DNA of 64,000 nt from Caulobacter segnis (GTDB taxonomy: Bacteria; Pseudomonadota; Alphaproteobacteria; Caulobacterales; Caulobacteraceae). The translations under genes and the position numbers were made by a program. The DNA lies in contig NZ_CP082923.1 of NCBI RefSeq assembly GCF_019931575.1, positions 1,860,001 to 1,924,000 of the forward strand, given 5' to 3'. This document shows positions 50,610-60,026 of this stretch, in pieces (the stretch's first letter is position 1; every line of letters begins with the position of its first letter). Below the pieces are notes generated by a model. It saw only the letters and a list, made by a program, of their open reading frames with translations, made no database searches and was not told where the DNA came from.

Positions 50610-51913
50610 CTCCGGGCCAGGGCGGGCGCCGGGGCGACCTCGTCCTCGTCGTCCTCGGTCAAGGCGCCCAGCTCGCCGCGTGCGCGGGCCTTCCTGCCAT
50701 AGACCTGCTCGAACAGCGGCGAGGTCATCAGCGTCGTGACCAGCGCCATGACCACCAGCATCGAGAACAGGGCGGGGCCGATGATGCCCTTCTGCAGGCC
50801 GATGTTGATGATGATCAGCTCCATCAGCCCCCGAGCGTTCATCAGGGCGCCGATGCCCATGGCTGTGGCGTTGTCCTGGCCCGTGAGCCGCGCGGCGGCC
50901 CAGCAGGCCCCGCCCTTGGCCAGGATCGAGCCGGCCAGGATGACCATGGCGACGGCGAACAGCGACCAGCTGTTCAGCAGGTTCATCTGGGTGTTGAGGC
51001 CCGAGAAGGTGAAGAACATCGGCACCAGCAGGGCCACGGTCAGCGGCTCCAGCGACTTCTTCAGCTCGCGGGTCAGGACGCCTCGGGGCATGGCCGCGCC
51101 CAGCAGGAAGCCGCCGAACACCGAGTGCAGGCCGGCTGCGTCCATGGCCCAGGCGCTGAGCATGAACAGCATGACGACGACGCCCAGCAGGGGCGGGGTG
51201 ACCTTGCCCTCGCGCTCGGCCCAGCGACCCAGCGGGGCCAGCAGCTTGGGGCCGACGGTCAGCATGAACAGGGCGAACAGGCCGCCGCCGATGACGGCCT
51301 TCAGGGCCACGACCGGACCGCCGCCGAAGCTGGCCAGCACGATGGCCAGCACGGTCCAGGCGCCGGCGTCGTCGATCGCGCCCGACGACAGGGCCAGCGA
51401 GCCCAGCGGCGTCCTGGTCAGGCCGCGCTCCTGGATGATGCGGGCCAGCACCGGGAAGGCGGTGATCGAGATGGCCGCGCCCATGAACAGCATGGCCTGG
51501 AAGGTCTGCACGCCCTTGCCGAACAGGTTCAGGCTCATCAGCCAGGGCGTCAGGGCGATGGCGACCAGGAACGGCGCGACCATGCCCGACAGCGACACGG
51601 TCACCGCGCTCTTGGCATTGGCCTTGAAGTGGTCGGCGCGGAAACCGACCCCGACCAGGAACATGTAGAGGCCCACGCCCAACTGGGCGCCGACGAACAG
51701 AACCGACTTGGTCTCCTTGGGGAAGATGTGGTGCTGGATATCGGGCGCCAGCAGGCCCAGCAGCGACGGACCCAGGACGATGCCGGCGATCATCTCGCCG
51801 ATCACCTGGGGCTGGTCGAAGAACCGCTTCATGATCCAGCCGGACGCGCGGCACGCGGCCACGATCACGAACATCTGCAGGAAAAAGGCTACGCTCAATT
51901 CAGCCGGCGTCAC
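50606..51913 (-). CDS. CPA2-family cation:proton antiporter
   Basis: A 435-residue, roughly thirteen-helix inner-membrane protein starting with GTG. QPQVIGEMIAGIVLGPSLLG is the signature of the Kef/NapA (CPA2) family, and SSGAIDDAGAWTVLAI contains the paired acidic residues of the ion site. There is no RCK/TrkA-N domain, so it is closer to NapA-type Na+/H+ exchangers than to full-length KefB/C. The C-terminal tail is acidic (TEDDEDE). Confidence 0.87.
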   Translation of the reverse strand: MTPAELSVAFFLQMFVIVAACRASGWIMKRFFDQPQVIGEMIAGIVLGPSLLGLLAPDIQHHIFPKETKSVLFVGAQLGVGLYMFLVGVGFRADHFKANAKSAVTVSLSGMVAPFLVAIALTPWLMSLNLFGKGVQTFQAMLFMGAAISITAFPVLARIIQERGLTRTPLGSLALSSGAIDDAGAWTVLAIVLASFGGGPVVALKAVIGGGLFALFMLTVGPKLLAPLGRWAEREGKVTPPLLGVVVMLFMLSAWAMDAAGLHSVFGGFLLGAAMPRGVLTRELKKSLEPLTVALLVPMFFTFSGLNTQMNLLNSWSLFAVAMVILAGSILAKGGACWAAARLTGQDNATAMGIGALMNARGLMELIIINIGLQKGIIGPALFSMLVVMALVTTLMTSPLFEQVYGRKARARGELGALTEDDEDEVAPAPALARS

Positions 51914-51994
51914 GGCGTCCCCCTGTGTAAGATCTTGTGTGATCTCGCCGCCTGAGGCGGTCGCGTTTCATCCCTTGAGCGGACGCTAACAGCG

Positions 51995-52046
51995 CGAAAA
52001 ATCGGCTGGCAACCGAAATCGAGACAACGTTGTCACGAATTTTTCG
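51995..52046. promoter_or_regulatory. Nested inverted repeats between the antiporter and serine-hydrolase genes
   Basis: CGAAAAAT (51995-52002) is mirrored at 52039-52046, and inside lies AGACAACGTTGTCA (52022-52035), a 12-bp palindrome matching 13 of 14 positions of the LacI-type pattern by register. A plausible -35 TTGACG for the hydrolase gene is at 52104. Confidence 0.4.
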
Positions 52047-52159
52047 AGCCTACGTGCCTACATTCCGGGTGACGCTTATTCTGGCGGGTTACAAACCTCT
52101 AAGTTGACGAGCGGTGCGGCGCACGCGGTAATCCCAAGCGTACAAAGGGATTGCGCCAC

Positions 52160-53614
52160 ATGAACACCCCCTGGCTCGGCCTGTGCCTGACCGCCGCCCT
52201 CCTGGCCTCGACCTCGGCGCGGGCCGAGTCGCCGGAGGTCGAACAGCGGATCCAGGCGGTGACCTCGGGTCTGAAGCCGGCGGTGGTCGTCAAGGGGCAG
52301 GCGGCGAACCGCGCCCTGGCCGATGAGATGAAGACCCTGCGCGTGCCGGGCGTCAGCATCGCCGTGATCAGGGGCGGCAAGGTCGAGTGGGCGCGGGGCT
52401 TCGGCGTCACGCGGCAGGGTGGGGCGGCCGTCACCGCCGAGACGATGTTCCAGGCGGGCTCGGTCAGCAAGCCGGTCGCGGCGGCGGCCGCGCTGCGCCT
52501 CGTGCAGGACGGCAAGCTGGCGCTGGACGCCGACGTCAACGCCAGCCTGAGAAGTTGGAAAATCCCGGCCAGTCCGTTCACCGCCACGACGCCGGTCACC
52601 TTGCGGGCCCTGTTGTCGCATACGGCGGGGACCACGGTTCACGGTTTCGCCGGCTACGCCGCCGGAGAGCCGGTCCCGACCCTGCCGCAGGTGCTGGCGG
52701 GCGCGCCGCCGGCCAATTCCAAGCCGGTGGTCGTCGACCAGCCCGTGGGGCAAGCCTACCGCTATTCCGGCGGCGGCTATTCGATCGCCCAGCAGCTGAT
52801 GGTCGACGTCTCGGGCCTGTCGTTTCCGGTGCTGATGCGCCAGACGGTGTTCGCGCCGCTGGGCATGAACCACAGCACCGAAGACCAGCCGCTGGACGCC
52901 GCGCGCCTGGCGACCGTGGCCTGGCCGCACGACGCGGCCGGCGCGCCGATCGCGGGCGGGCCGCATACCTATCCCGAGATGGCCGCCGCCGGCCTCTGGA
53001 CCACGCCCAGCGACCTGGCGAGGTTCGTTGTCGACCTACGGGAGTCCGCCCGGGGCGGGGCAGGGCGCCTGCTGTCGCCCGAGACGACCCGGACGATGCT
53101 GACTCCGGTCAAGGGCGACTACGGCCTGGGCCTCTCGATCGGCGGCGACAGCGCCGACAAGTACTTCGCTCACAATGGCTCCAACGCCGGCTACAAGGCC
53201 ACCCTGGTCGGCTATCTGGGCTCTGGCGACGGCGTCGTGGTGATGACCAACGGCGACCAGGGCTTCCAGCTGGGCGAGGAGGTCGTGCGGGCCGTGGCCG
53301 CCGTCTATGGCTGGCCCGACTACAAGCCGGTCGAGCGCGAGACGGCGCCGGTCCCGATCGCCGACCAGGCGCGCTACGTGGGTGTGTTCACGCTGGACGG
53401 ACCGGGCGACTTCACCATCCGCCGCGACGGCGACCGGCTGGTGGCCGAGATCTGGAAAGGCGTGACCGATCCGCTGTTCCCGGCCTCGGACCGGGCGTTC
53501 TTCATCACCTCGCAGGACCTGCGGATCGTCTTCGCCTCGCCCGAGGATCCCGACCATGGCACGCTGACCCTGGGCGCCTTCAGCGCGACGTTCAAGCGCA
53601 AGGCCGCGCCGTAG
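52160..53614 (+). CDS. Exported beta-lactamase-family serine hydrolase (class C/PBP-like)
   Basis: A 484-residue protein with a signal peptide ending at SARAE. SxxK is S101-V-S-K104, the tyrosine motif is YRYSGGGYSIAQQ, and the third motif appears as HNGSNAGYK, i.e. HNG instead of KTG, as in esterase/D-aminopeptidase-like members. A C-terminal lipocalin-like domain (about 395-480; YVGVFTLDGPGDFTI) is typical of this subgroup. Role may be peptide or ester hydrolysis rather than antibiotic resistance. Confidence 0.85.
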   Translation: MNTPWLGLCLTAALLASTSARAESPEVEQRIQAVTSGLKPAVVVKGQAANRALADEMKTLRVPGVSIAVIRGGKVEWARGFGVTRQGGAAVTAETMFQAGSVSKPVAAAAALRLVQDGKLALDADVNASLRSWKIPASPFTATTPVTLRALLSHTAGTTVHGFAGYAAGEPVPTLPQVLAGAPPANSKPVVVDQPVGQAYRYSGGGYSIAQQLMVDVSGLSFPVLMRQTVFAPLGMNHSTEDQPLDAARLATVAWPHDAAGAPIAGGPHTYPEMAAAGLWTTPSDLARFVVDLRESARGGAGRLLSPETTRTMLTPVKGDYGLGLSIGGDSADKYFAHNGSNAGYKATLVGYLGSGDGVVVMTNGDQGFQLGEEVVRAVAAVYGWPDYKPVERETAPVPIADQARYVGVFTLDGPGDFTIRRDGDRLVAEIWKGVTDPLFPASDRAFFITSQDLRIVFASPEDPDHGTLTLGAFSATFKRKAAP

Positions 53615-53620
53615 GCGAGC

Positions 53621-54259
53621 TTACGCGCCGGCTTCGGCCTTGGGGCCGAACGCGGCCATGAAGGTGCTGACCGCGATCGCGACCTCGGCGTCGACTTCCT
53701 CCGGCGTCGGCGCGCCGATGTAGTTGACCAGGCGCGCCTTCAGCATGCGGTTCTGGCACAGGCCTATGAACAGGTGGCCGCCGGCGATCGGGTCGTCGAT
53801 CTGGATCCGGCCCTCCAGCTTCATCCGCGCCAGAAAGCCGCCCAGCAGCCGCGCGCCGCGCAGCGGTCCGGCCTCGTAGAACGCCCGGCCGATGTCCGGC
53901 GAGCGCTCGGAGGCCGCCGCGATCAGCCGGAAATGGCGCATGTTGCGATCGGACATGACGTTGGTGATGTAGCGCCGGCCCAGGCGCGTCAGGGCCGCGC
54001 GGACGTCGTCGCCCTCGTCGTCCAGCAGGGCGAACATCTCCGCGCCCTGCCACGAGCAATAGCGCTCGACATGGGCCTGGAAGATCTCTTCCTTGCTCTT
54101 GAAGTAGTTGTAGAGCGTGCTCTTGGAGCCGCCGACCTTGGCTGCGATGGTCGACATCGAGGCGGCGTCGAAACCTTCGTTCAAGAAAACCTCGGCGGCG
54201 ACGTCGAGAATGGCCTCGCGGCGGGTGTCACGGTCCAGACGGGTCTTGGCGTCGATCAT
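53621..54259 (-). CDS. TetR-family repressor of the adjacent efflux operon
   Basis: A 212-residue regulator with HTH AAEVFLNEGFDAASMSTIAAKVGGSKSTLYNYFKSKEEIF and a TetR_C-like helical domain. The start at 54259 (MIDAKTRL) avoids translating its own operator. It is divergent from the efflux operon and two copies of a GTACGGTC half-site lie between them, so it very likely represses both. Confidence 0.9.
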   Translation of the reverse strand: MIDAKTRLDRDTRREAILDVAAEVFLNEGFDAASMSTIAAKVGGSKSTLYNYFKSKEEIFQAHVERYCSWQGAEMFALLDDEGDDVRAALTRLGRRYITNVMSDRNMRHFRLIAAASERSPDIGRAFYEAGPLRGARLLGGFLARMKLEGRIQIDDPIAGGHLFIGLCQNRMLKARLVNYIGAPTPEEVDAEVAIAVSTFMAAFGPKAEAGA

Positions 54260-54272
54260 CAAATTTCTTTCC

Positions 54273-54289
54273 GACCGTACGGTACGGTC
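54273..54289. promoter_or_regulatory. TetR operator site 1
   Basis: GACCGTAC-G-GTACGGTC is a perfect 17-base inverted repeat just upstream of the repressor start codon. Confidence 0.7.
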
Positions 54290-54340
54290 GCCTTGACTAT
54301 ACAGCAAGTGAGGCCTACTTGCAGCCACGCATATGACTAT

Positions 54341-54351
54341 ACCGTACGGTC
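54341..54351. promoter_or_regulatory. TetR operator site 2
   Basis: ACCGTACGGTC shares the GTACGGTC half-site with site 1 and lies just upstream of the efflux operon's first gene. Confidence 0.65.
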
Positions 54352-54368
54352 ACATCAAGGCCTCTCCA

Positions 54369-55799
54369 ATGTCGACCTTTCGTCTTCGCCCCAGCGCTCC
54401 CTATTTCGCCGCCGCCAGCGCCCTGGTGCTCGCCGCGTGCGCAAGCCTGCCGCCGGCCCAAGCGGCTCGAGTCGCCAAGACCCCGCAGGCCTACGAGACC
54501 GCCCAGACCTTGGCCGCGCCCGCTGCCGAGTGGCCCGCCGACGCCTGGTGGACGGGCTATGGCGACGCCCAGCTGAACGCCCTCGAGGACGAGGCCCTGA
54601 AGGGCTCGCCGACCCTGGCCGCCGCCGAGGCCCGCCTGCGCCGCGCCCAGTCGCTGGTCGCCCAGGCCCGCGCCGCCGACCTGCCGCGGGTCGGTCTCGG
54701 GGCCGAGGTCGCCGAGAGCAAGCAGAGCTACAACGCCGGCATTCCGCCGGCCTTCGTGCCGCACGGCTACAACGACACCGGCCGCATCGCCCTCGACTTC
54801 AGCTGGGAGCTGGACTTCTGGGGCAAGAACCGCGCGGCGGTCGCCGCCGCCACCTCCGAGGCCAAGGCCGCCCAGGCCGACGCCGCCCAAGCCCGCCTGA
54901 CCCTGTCGACCGCCGTCGCCTCGACCTATGCCGAACTCTCGCGCCTCTACGCCCAGCGCGATGTCGCCGAGCAGGCCGTGCGCCTGCGCCAGGAGACCTC
55001 GAACCTGGTCGCCAAGCGGGTCGCCAACGGTCTCGACACCAAGGCCGAGAGCGAGCAGGCCGCGGCCGGGCCGCCGGCCTCGAAGGCCGAGCTCTCCGCC
55101 CTGGACGAGCAGATCGCCCTGACCCGCAACGCCCTGGCCGCCCTGCTGGGCGCCGGTCCCGACCGGGGGCTGGCCATCGCTCGTCCGGCCAGCGCGACGA
55201 TCAAGCCGTTCGGCCTGCCGGACAGTCTGCCCGCCAACCTGATCGGCCGCCGGCCCGACGTGGTCGCCGCCAAGTGGCGCGCCGAGGCCGCCACGGCGCG
55301 GACCAAGCAGGCCAAGGCCGCCTTCTATCCAGACATCAACCTGACCGGCTTCGTCGGCGTGCAGGCGCTCTATCTGGACAAGCTGTTCTCCAGCGGCTCG
55401 GACATCGGCCAGGTCGGGCCGGCCCTGCGCCTGCCGATCTTCGAGGGCGGGCGCCTGCGCGCCGGCCTGCGCGGGGCCGAGGCCGATCGCGACGCGGCCG
55501 TGGCCGCCTATGACGGCGCCTTGACCCAGGCCCTGCGCGAGGTGGCCGACGTCACCGCCAGCGAAAAGGCCTTGGTCTCGCGTCTGGCCGATGCGCGCGC
55601 CGCGCTGACGGCCAACGAGAACGCCTACCGCATCGCGCGCCTGCGCTACGAAGGCCAGCTTTCGACCTACCAGTCGGTGCTGCTGGCCGAGCAGTCGGTC
55701 CTGGCCCAGCGCCGGGTCGTCGCCGACCTGGAAAGCCGCGCCTTCGCTCTCGACATCGCCCTGGTCCGCGCCCTCGGCGGCGGCTTCACTGGCGCCTGA
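54369..55799 (+). CDS. Outer-membrane efflux lipoprotein (OprM/NodT family)
   Basis: A 476-residue TolC-like channel with a lipoprotein signal (LVLAACAS lipobox). Two outer-membrane efflux repeats are evident (WWTGYGDAQLNALEDEAL; LIGRRPDVVAAKWRAEAATA; PALRLPIFEGGRLRAGLRGA). It is the first gene of a three-gene drug efflux operon. The ATG at 54369 is chosen over 54333, which lies within the operator. Ribosome-binding site is weak. Confidence 0.9.
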   Translation: MSTFRLRPSAPYFAAASALVLAACASLPPAQAARVAKTPQAYETAQTLAAPAAEWPADAWWTGYGDAQLNALEDEALKGSPTLAAAEARLRRAQSLVAQARAADLPRVGLGAEVAESKQSYNAGIPPAFVPHGYNDTGRIALDFSWELDFWGKNRAAVAAATSEAKAAQADAAQARLTLSTAVASTYAELSRLYAQRDVAEQAVRLRQETSNLVAKRVANGLDTKAESEQAAAGPPASKAELSALDEQIALTRNALAALLGAGPDRGLAIARPASATIKPFGLPDSLPANLIGRRPDVVAAKWRAEAATARTKQAKAAFYPDINLTGFVGVQALYLDKLFSSGSDIGQVGPALRLPIFEGGRLRAGLRGAEADRDAAVAAYDGALTQALREVADVTASEKALVSRLADARAALTANENAYRIARLRYEGQLSTYQSVLLAEQSVLAQRRVVADLESRAFALDIALVRALGGGFTGA

Positions 55800-55840
55800 A
55801 CCCCATTCTCACAGCATCCGCTCGCTTAGGACTTCTCTCC

Positions 55841-56980
55841 ATGTCCGATCAACAACCCGCTGACACCCAAGTCGCCGCGGCTCAAGGCGCGGCCAATGGC
55901 AAGCGCCGCCGCCAACTGACCCTGCTGGGCGGCGCCGTCGCCATCGGCGTCGTCGGCTACGGCGCCTGGTGGCTGGTCTTCGACAGCCACTTCGTCGAGA
56001 CCGACGACGCCTATGTCGGGGCCGAGACCGCCCAGGTGACGGCCCTGTCGCCCGGCCCGGTGGCCAAGATCTTCGTCTCCGAAACGCAAGGCGTGAAGAA
56101 GGGCGACCCGCTGGTCGTCATCGACGACGCCGACGCCCGCATCGCCGTGGCCCAGGCCGAGGCCGCGCTCGGTCAGGCCGAGCGCAAGGTGAAGGGCTAT
56201 TTCGCCAGCGACACCGCCCTGGCCGGCCAGTTCGAGGCCCGCCAGGCCGACGTCGCCCGCGCCGACGCCCAGATCACCGCCGCCCGCGCCGATGTCGAGC
56301 GCGCCCGCGTCGACCTCTCGCGCCGCCAGGCGCTGGTCGGCGAGGGCGCTGTCTCGGGCGACGAGCTGACCGGCGCCCAGAACCGCCTGGCCAACGCCCA
56401 GGCCGCGCTCAACGCCGCCCAGGCCGGCCGCGCCCAGGCCCTGGCCAGTCGCGACGCGGCCATCGGCACGCGCGAGGTCAACACCGTGCTGATCGCCGGC
56501 GTCTCGGTCGGCGAGAATCCGGAAGTGAAGGCCGCCCAGGCCCGGCTCGACGCCGCTCGCCTGACCTTGGCCCGCACCGTGGTCCGCGCCCCGACCGACG
56601 GTCTGGTGGCCCGCAAGTCAGTGCAGGTCGGCCAGCAGGTCGCCATCGGCGCGCCGCTGATGTCCGTGGTCCCGACCAGCGAGGCCTATGTCGACGCCAA
56701 CTTCAAGGAAGTGCAGCTGGACAAGGTGGTCCCCGGCCAGCCGGTGATCCTGACCTCCGACCTCTATGGCGGCGGCGTGAAGTTCCACGGCAAGGTCAAG
56801 GGCCTGGCCGGCGGCACCGGTTCGGCCTTCTCGCTGATCCCGGCCCAGAACGCCTCGGGCAACTGGATCAAGGTGGTCCAGCGCGTGCCCGTCCGCATCA
56901 CCCTGGACCCCGCCGAGCTGGCCAAGCACCCGCTGCGCGTGGGCCTTTCGATGAAGGCCAAGATCGACGTGGCGAAGTAA
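55841..56980 (+). CDS. emrA: EmrA/HlyD-family efflux periplasmic adaptor
   Basis: A 379-residue membrane-fusion protein: one N-terminal helix (LTLLGGAVAIGVVGYGAWWLVF), a biotinyl-lipoyl-like domain (ETDDAYVGAETAQVTALSPG), a long alpha-helical hairpin and a beta-barrel (TVVRAPTDGLVARKSVQVGQ). It links the EmrB-type pump to the outer-membrane channel. It lies 41 bases after the channel gene. Confidence 0.92.
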   Translation: MSDQQPADTQVAAAQGAANGKRRRQLTLLGGAVAIGVVGYGAWWLVFDSHFVETDDAYVGAETAQVTALSPGPVAKIFVSETQGVKKGDPLVVIDDADARIAVAQAEAALGQAERKVKGYFASDTALAGQFEARQADVARADAQITAARADVERARVDLSRRQALVGEGAVSGDELTGAQNRLANAQAALNAAQAGRAQALASRDAAIGTREVNTVLIAGVSVGENPEVKAAQARLDAARLTLARTVVRAPTDGLVARKSVQVGQQVAIGAPLMSVVPTSEAYVDANFKEVQLDKVVPGQPVILTSDLYGGGVKFHGKVKGLAGGTGSAFSLIPAQNASGNWIKVVQRVPVRITLDPAELAKHPLRVGLSMKAKIDVAK

Positions 56981-57005
56981 ACCAGCGTTCCCAAGGAGCC
57001 GCCCC

Positions 57006-58562
57006 ATGGCGTCCGAACAATCTCAAGGCGCCGGGCCGCCGCCGATGACCGGGGTCCTCCTGGCCGTCACCTCGATCGCCCTGGCGCTGGGCACTTTCAT
57101 GCAGGTGCTCGACAGCACCATCGCCAACGTCTCGATCCCCACCATCGCCGGCAATCTGGGCGTCAGCTCCAGCCAGGGAACGTGGGTGATCACCGCCTTC
57201 GCCGTGGCCAACGGCGTCTCGGTGCCGCTGACCGGTTGGCTGATGGGTCGCTACGGCGTGGTGAAGACCTTCGTGGCCTCGGTGATCCTGTTCACGATCG
57301 CCTCGTTCCTGTGCGGCGTCTCCTGGAACCTCAGCTCGCTGATCTTCTTCCGGATCCTGCAGGGCGCGGTGTCGGGGCCGATGATCCCGGGGTCGCAGGC
57401 CCTGCTGATCATGATCTTCCCGCCCAATAAGCGGGGCACGGCCCTGGCCATTTGGTCGATGACCACCCTGGTGGCGCCGATCTGCGGACCGATCCTGGGC
57501 GGCTACATCTCCGACAACATCTCTTGGCCGTGGATCTTCCTGATCAACGTCCCCGTCGGGATCCTGTGCGCCGTCGTCTGCTGGCGCAACATGGCCAGCC
57601 GCGAGACCCCGACCCGCAAGCTGCCGATCGACCGCACCGGCTTCATGCTGCTGCTGATCTGGGTCGGCGCCCTGCAGGTCATGCTGGACACCGGCAAGGA
57701 GGCCGACTGGTTCTCCTCGCCCGCCATTGTCGTCGAGCTGGTCCTGGCGATCATCTTCTTCATCGCCTGGGTGATCTGGGAGCTGAACGAGAAGCACCCG
57801 ATCGTCGACCTGTCGCTGTTCAAGTCCAGCAACTTCGCCATCGGCACCATCGCTTTCTGCCTGGGATACGCGGTGTTTTTCGGCAACAACCTCTTGCTGC
57901 CGCTGTGGCTGCAGACCCGCATGGGCTACATCGCCACCTGGGCCGGCCTGGTGGCCGCGCCGAGCGGCGTGGTGGCCGTGTTCCTGACCCCGTTCACGGC
58001 CCGGCTGATGACCAAGGTCGACGCCCGCTGGCTGGCGACCATCTCGCTGGCCGCCTTCGGCCTGTCGTTCTTCATGCGCTCGGGCTACACGCCCGACGCC
58101 AGCTTCACCGTCCTGGTCATGCCGATGCTGGTGCAGGGCGTGGCGATGAGCACCTTCTTCATCTCGATGGTGACCATCTCGCTGAACGGCATCCCGCCGC
58201 ACCAGACGCCCCAGGCCTCGGGCCTGTCGAACTTCTCGCGGATCACCGCGGGCAGCTTCGCGGCCTCGCTGGCCACCACCATCTGGGATCGCGGCGAGGC
58301 CGTGCACCAGACGCGGCTGGCCGAGACCATGGGGGCGACGGATCCGGCCTGGGTCGACGCGATCGGCAAGCTGCAAGGCGCGGGCCTGAGCCATCTGCAG
58401 TCGGTCGGGGCGGTCACCCAGCAGGTGATCAACCAGGCCTATCTGCTGGCGGCGCTGGACTTCTTCCGCGTCTCGGCCTGGCTGTGCGTGGCCCTGATCC
58501 CGCTGATCTGGCTGACCCGCAAGGCGATCAGCGGCGGCGGCGCCCACGCCGCGGCGGACTAG
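57006..58562 (+). CDS. emrB: EmrB-type DHA2-family MFS drug exporter
   Basis: A 518-residue, fourteen-helix pump. FMQVLDSTIANVSIPTIAGN is the DHA2 motif D1 with the membrane aspartate, followed by GWLMGRYGVVKTF (motif A) and PGSQALLIMIFPP (motif C region). With the adaptor and channel it forms a tripartite system exporting hydrophobic toxicants directly to the outside. The ribosome-binding site AAGGAG precedes the ATG. Confidence 0.93.
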   Translation: MASEQSQGAGPPPMTGVLLAVTSIALALGTFMQVLDSTIANVSIPTIAGNLGVSSSQGTWVITAFAVANGVSVPLTGWLMGRYGVVKTFVASVILFTIASFLCGVSWNLSSLIFFRILQGAVSGPMIPGSQALLIMIFPPNKRGTALAIWSMTTLVAPICGPILGGYISDNISWPWIFLINVPVGILCAVVCWRNMASRETPTRKLPIDRTGFMLLLIWVGALQVMLDTGKEADWFSSPAIVVELVLAIIFFIAWVIWELNEKHPIVDLSLFKSSNFAIGTIAFCLGYAVFFGNNLLLPLWLQTRMGYIATWAGLVAAPSGVVAVFLTPFTARLMTKVDARWLATISLAAFGLSFFMRSGYTPDASFTVLVMPMLVQGVAMSTFFISMVTISLNGIPPHQTPQASGLSNFSRITAGSFAASLATTIWDRGEAVHQTRLAETMGATDPAWVDAIGKLQGAGLSHLQSVGAVTQQVINQAYLLAALDFFRVSAWLCVALIPLIWLTRKAISGGGAHAAAD

Positions 58563-59959
58563 GTTCCGACAAACGGCGCGGTCGGCCAGGGACGCTGGGC
58601 CGGCCGCAGCCGCTCCCAGACGCGCGACAGGGCCAGGACCCCCCGGTCGTCGAAGCGTCGCCCGACGATCTGCAGGCCGATCGGCAGGCCCTCGGCGGTG
58701 TAGCCGCAATTGATCGAGGCCGCCGGCTGCTCGGTCATGTTGAAGGCCACCGTGAAGCCGATGTGCTCGAACGGCCGGGCGGGATCGTTGGTCGGCGAGG
58801 GCAGGCGGGCGTCGAAGGCCGGCGCTGGAGCCGTGGGCGAGATCACGAAGTCGAACGGCTGGAAGGCCTTGCCGCCCAGTTCGCGCATGCGCTGGATCTG
58901 GTTGAAGCCGCGATAGACCGAAATCCCGTCCGCCCCCCGCGCCGCGCGGGCCCATTCCAGAATGTAGGGCAGGGCGCGTTCGGCCCGCTCCGGCGGCAGG
59001 GCGTCCAGGTCGTTCAGCGAGCGGGTGCGCCAGAAGAGATCCAGGCCGTCCAGCATCTCGCGGGTCAGGTAGGGCGCGAACGGTTCGACGATGGCGCCGG
59101 CGCTCTCGAACGCCCTGGCGGCTTCGGTCACGGCCTCGGCGACCTCGGGCTCGACTGGAGAGCCGACGCCGGCGTCCAGCATCAGGCCGATGCGCAGGCC
59201 CTTCAGCGCGATCTCGAGATCGTCCCAGGCGATCGTCGCGGGCGGCAGGCTCATATAGTCGCGCCAGTCGGGAGCGGACAGCACGGTCATGGCCAGGGCG
59301 GCGTCCTCGACCGTGCGGGTCATCGGCCCGGCGCAACGGCCGATATAGGGCGGGTCGATCGGGATGCGGCCGTTGCTGGGCTTGAGGCCATAGATCCCGC
59401 ACCAGCCGGCCGGCAGACGGATCGACCCGCCGATGTCGGTGCCCAGGTGCAGCGGGCCGTAGCCGGCGGCGGCGGCCGTCCCCGCGCCGGCGCTGGAGCC
59501 GCCAGGGGTCTTGGAAAGGTCCCAGGGATTGCGCGACAACTTGTGGAAGCTGGACAGGCCCGACGACAGCATGCCGAAGTCGGGGCTGGTGGTCTTGGCC
59601 AGGATCACCGCCCCGGCCTCGCGCAGCCGCGCGGCCGGCGGGGCGTCGACGGGTTCGGGGACCAGCTCGGAGGCGGCCGAACCCAGCGGCTTGGCGACGC
59701 CTCGGGTGGCGATCAGCTCCTTGATGGTGACCGGGACGCCGTCTAGCGGCCCCAGCGCCTCGCCGCGCCGCCAGCGGGCTTCGGAAGCCCGCGCCGCGTC
59801 GAGGGCGGCCTGCGCGTCCAGCGCCCACAGGGCGGCGAGGTCGGGCTCCCAGGCCTCAATGCGGGCCAGGACGGCGTGGGTGACCTCGACCGGTGAAAGG
59901 CTTCCAGCCGCATACAGTCCGGAGAGTTCGGTCGCGGTCAGGTCGGGAAGCTCGCTCAT
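58559..59959 (-). CDS. Amidase-signature family amidase
   Basis: A 466-residue enzyme with the Ser-cisSer-Lys triad K80 (TIKEL), S155 (PGGSSAG) and S179 (DIGGSIR). Amidase-signature enzymes hydrolyse amides including glutaminyl-tRNA, aryl amides and peptides; this one has no GatB partner nearby and looks like a stand-alone aliphatic or aryl amidase. Its stop overlaps that of emrB, and it is divergent from the P1-peptidase gene. Confidence 0.87.
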   Translation of the reverse strand: MSELPDLTATELSGLYAAGSLSPVEVTHAVLARIEAWEPDLAALWALDAQAALDAARASEARWRRGEALGPLDGVPVTIKELIATRGVAKPLGSAASELVPEPVDAPPAARLREAGAVILAKTTSPDFGMLSSGLSSFHKLSRNPWDLSKTPGGSSAGAGTAAAAGYGPLHLGTDIGGSIRLPAGWCGIYGLKPSNGRIPIDPPYIGRCAGPMTRTVEDAALAMTVLSAPDWRDYMSLPPATIAWDDLEIALKGLRIGLMLDAGVGSPVEPEVAEAVTEAARAFESAGAIVEPFAPYLTREMLDGLDLFWRTRSLNDLDALPPERAERALPYILEWARAARGADGISVYRGFNQIQRMRELGGKAFQPFDFVISPTAPAPAFDARLPSPTNDPARPFEHIGFTVAFNMTEQPAASINCGYTAEGLPIGLQIVGRRFDDRGVLALSRVWERLRPAQRPWPTAPFVGT

Positions 59960-60026
59960 GGATCGAGACTAGGACGCTCGCGGCCGGCTTCGCTAGAGTG
60001 CGCGCGAATCCTGGAAGGACATCGCC

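Noticed and set aside
56898..59828. Minus-strand open frame (976 codons) across emrB and the amidase
   Set aside because: Shifted frame of the amidase plus antisense of emrB; both real genes are clear.
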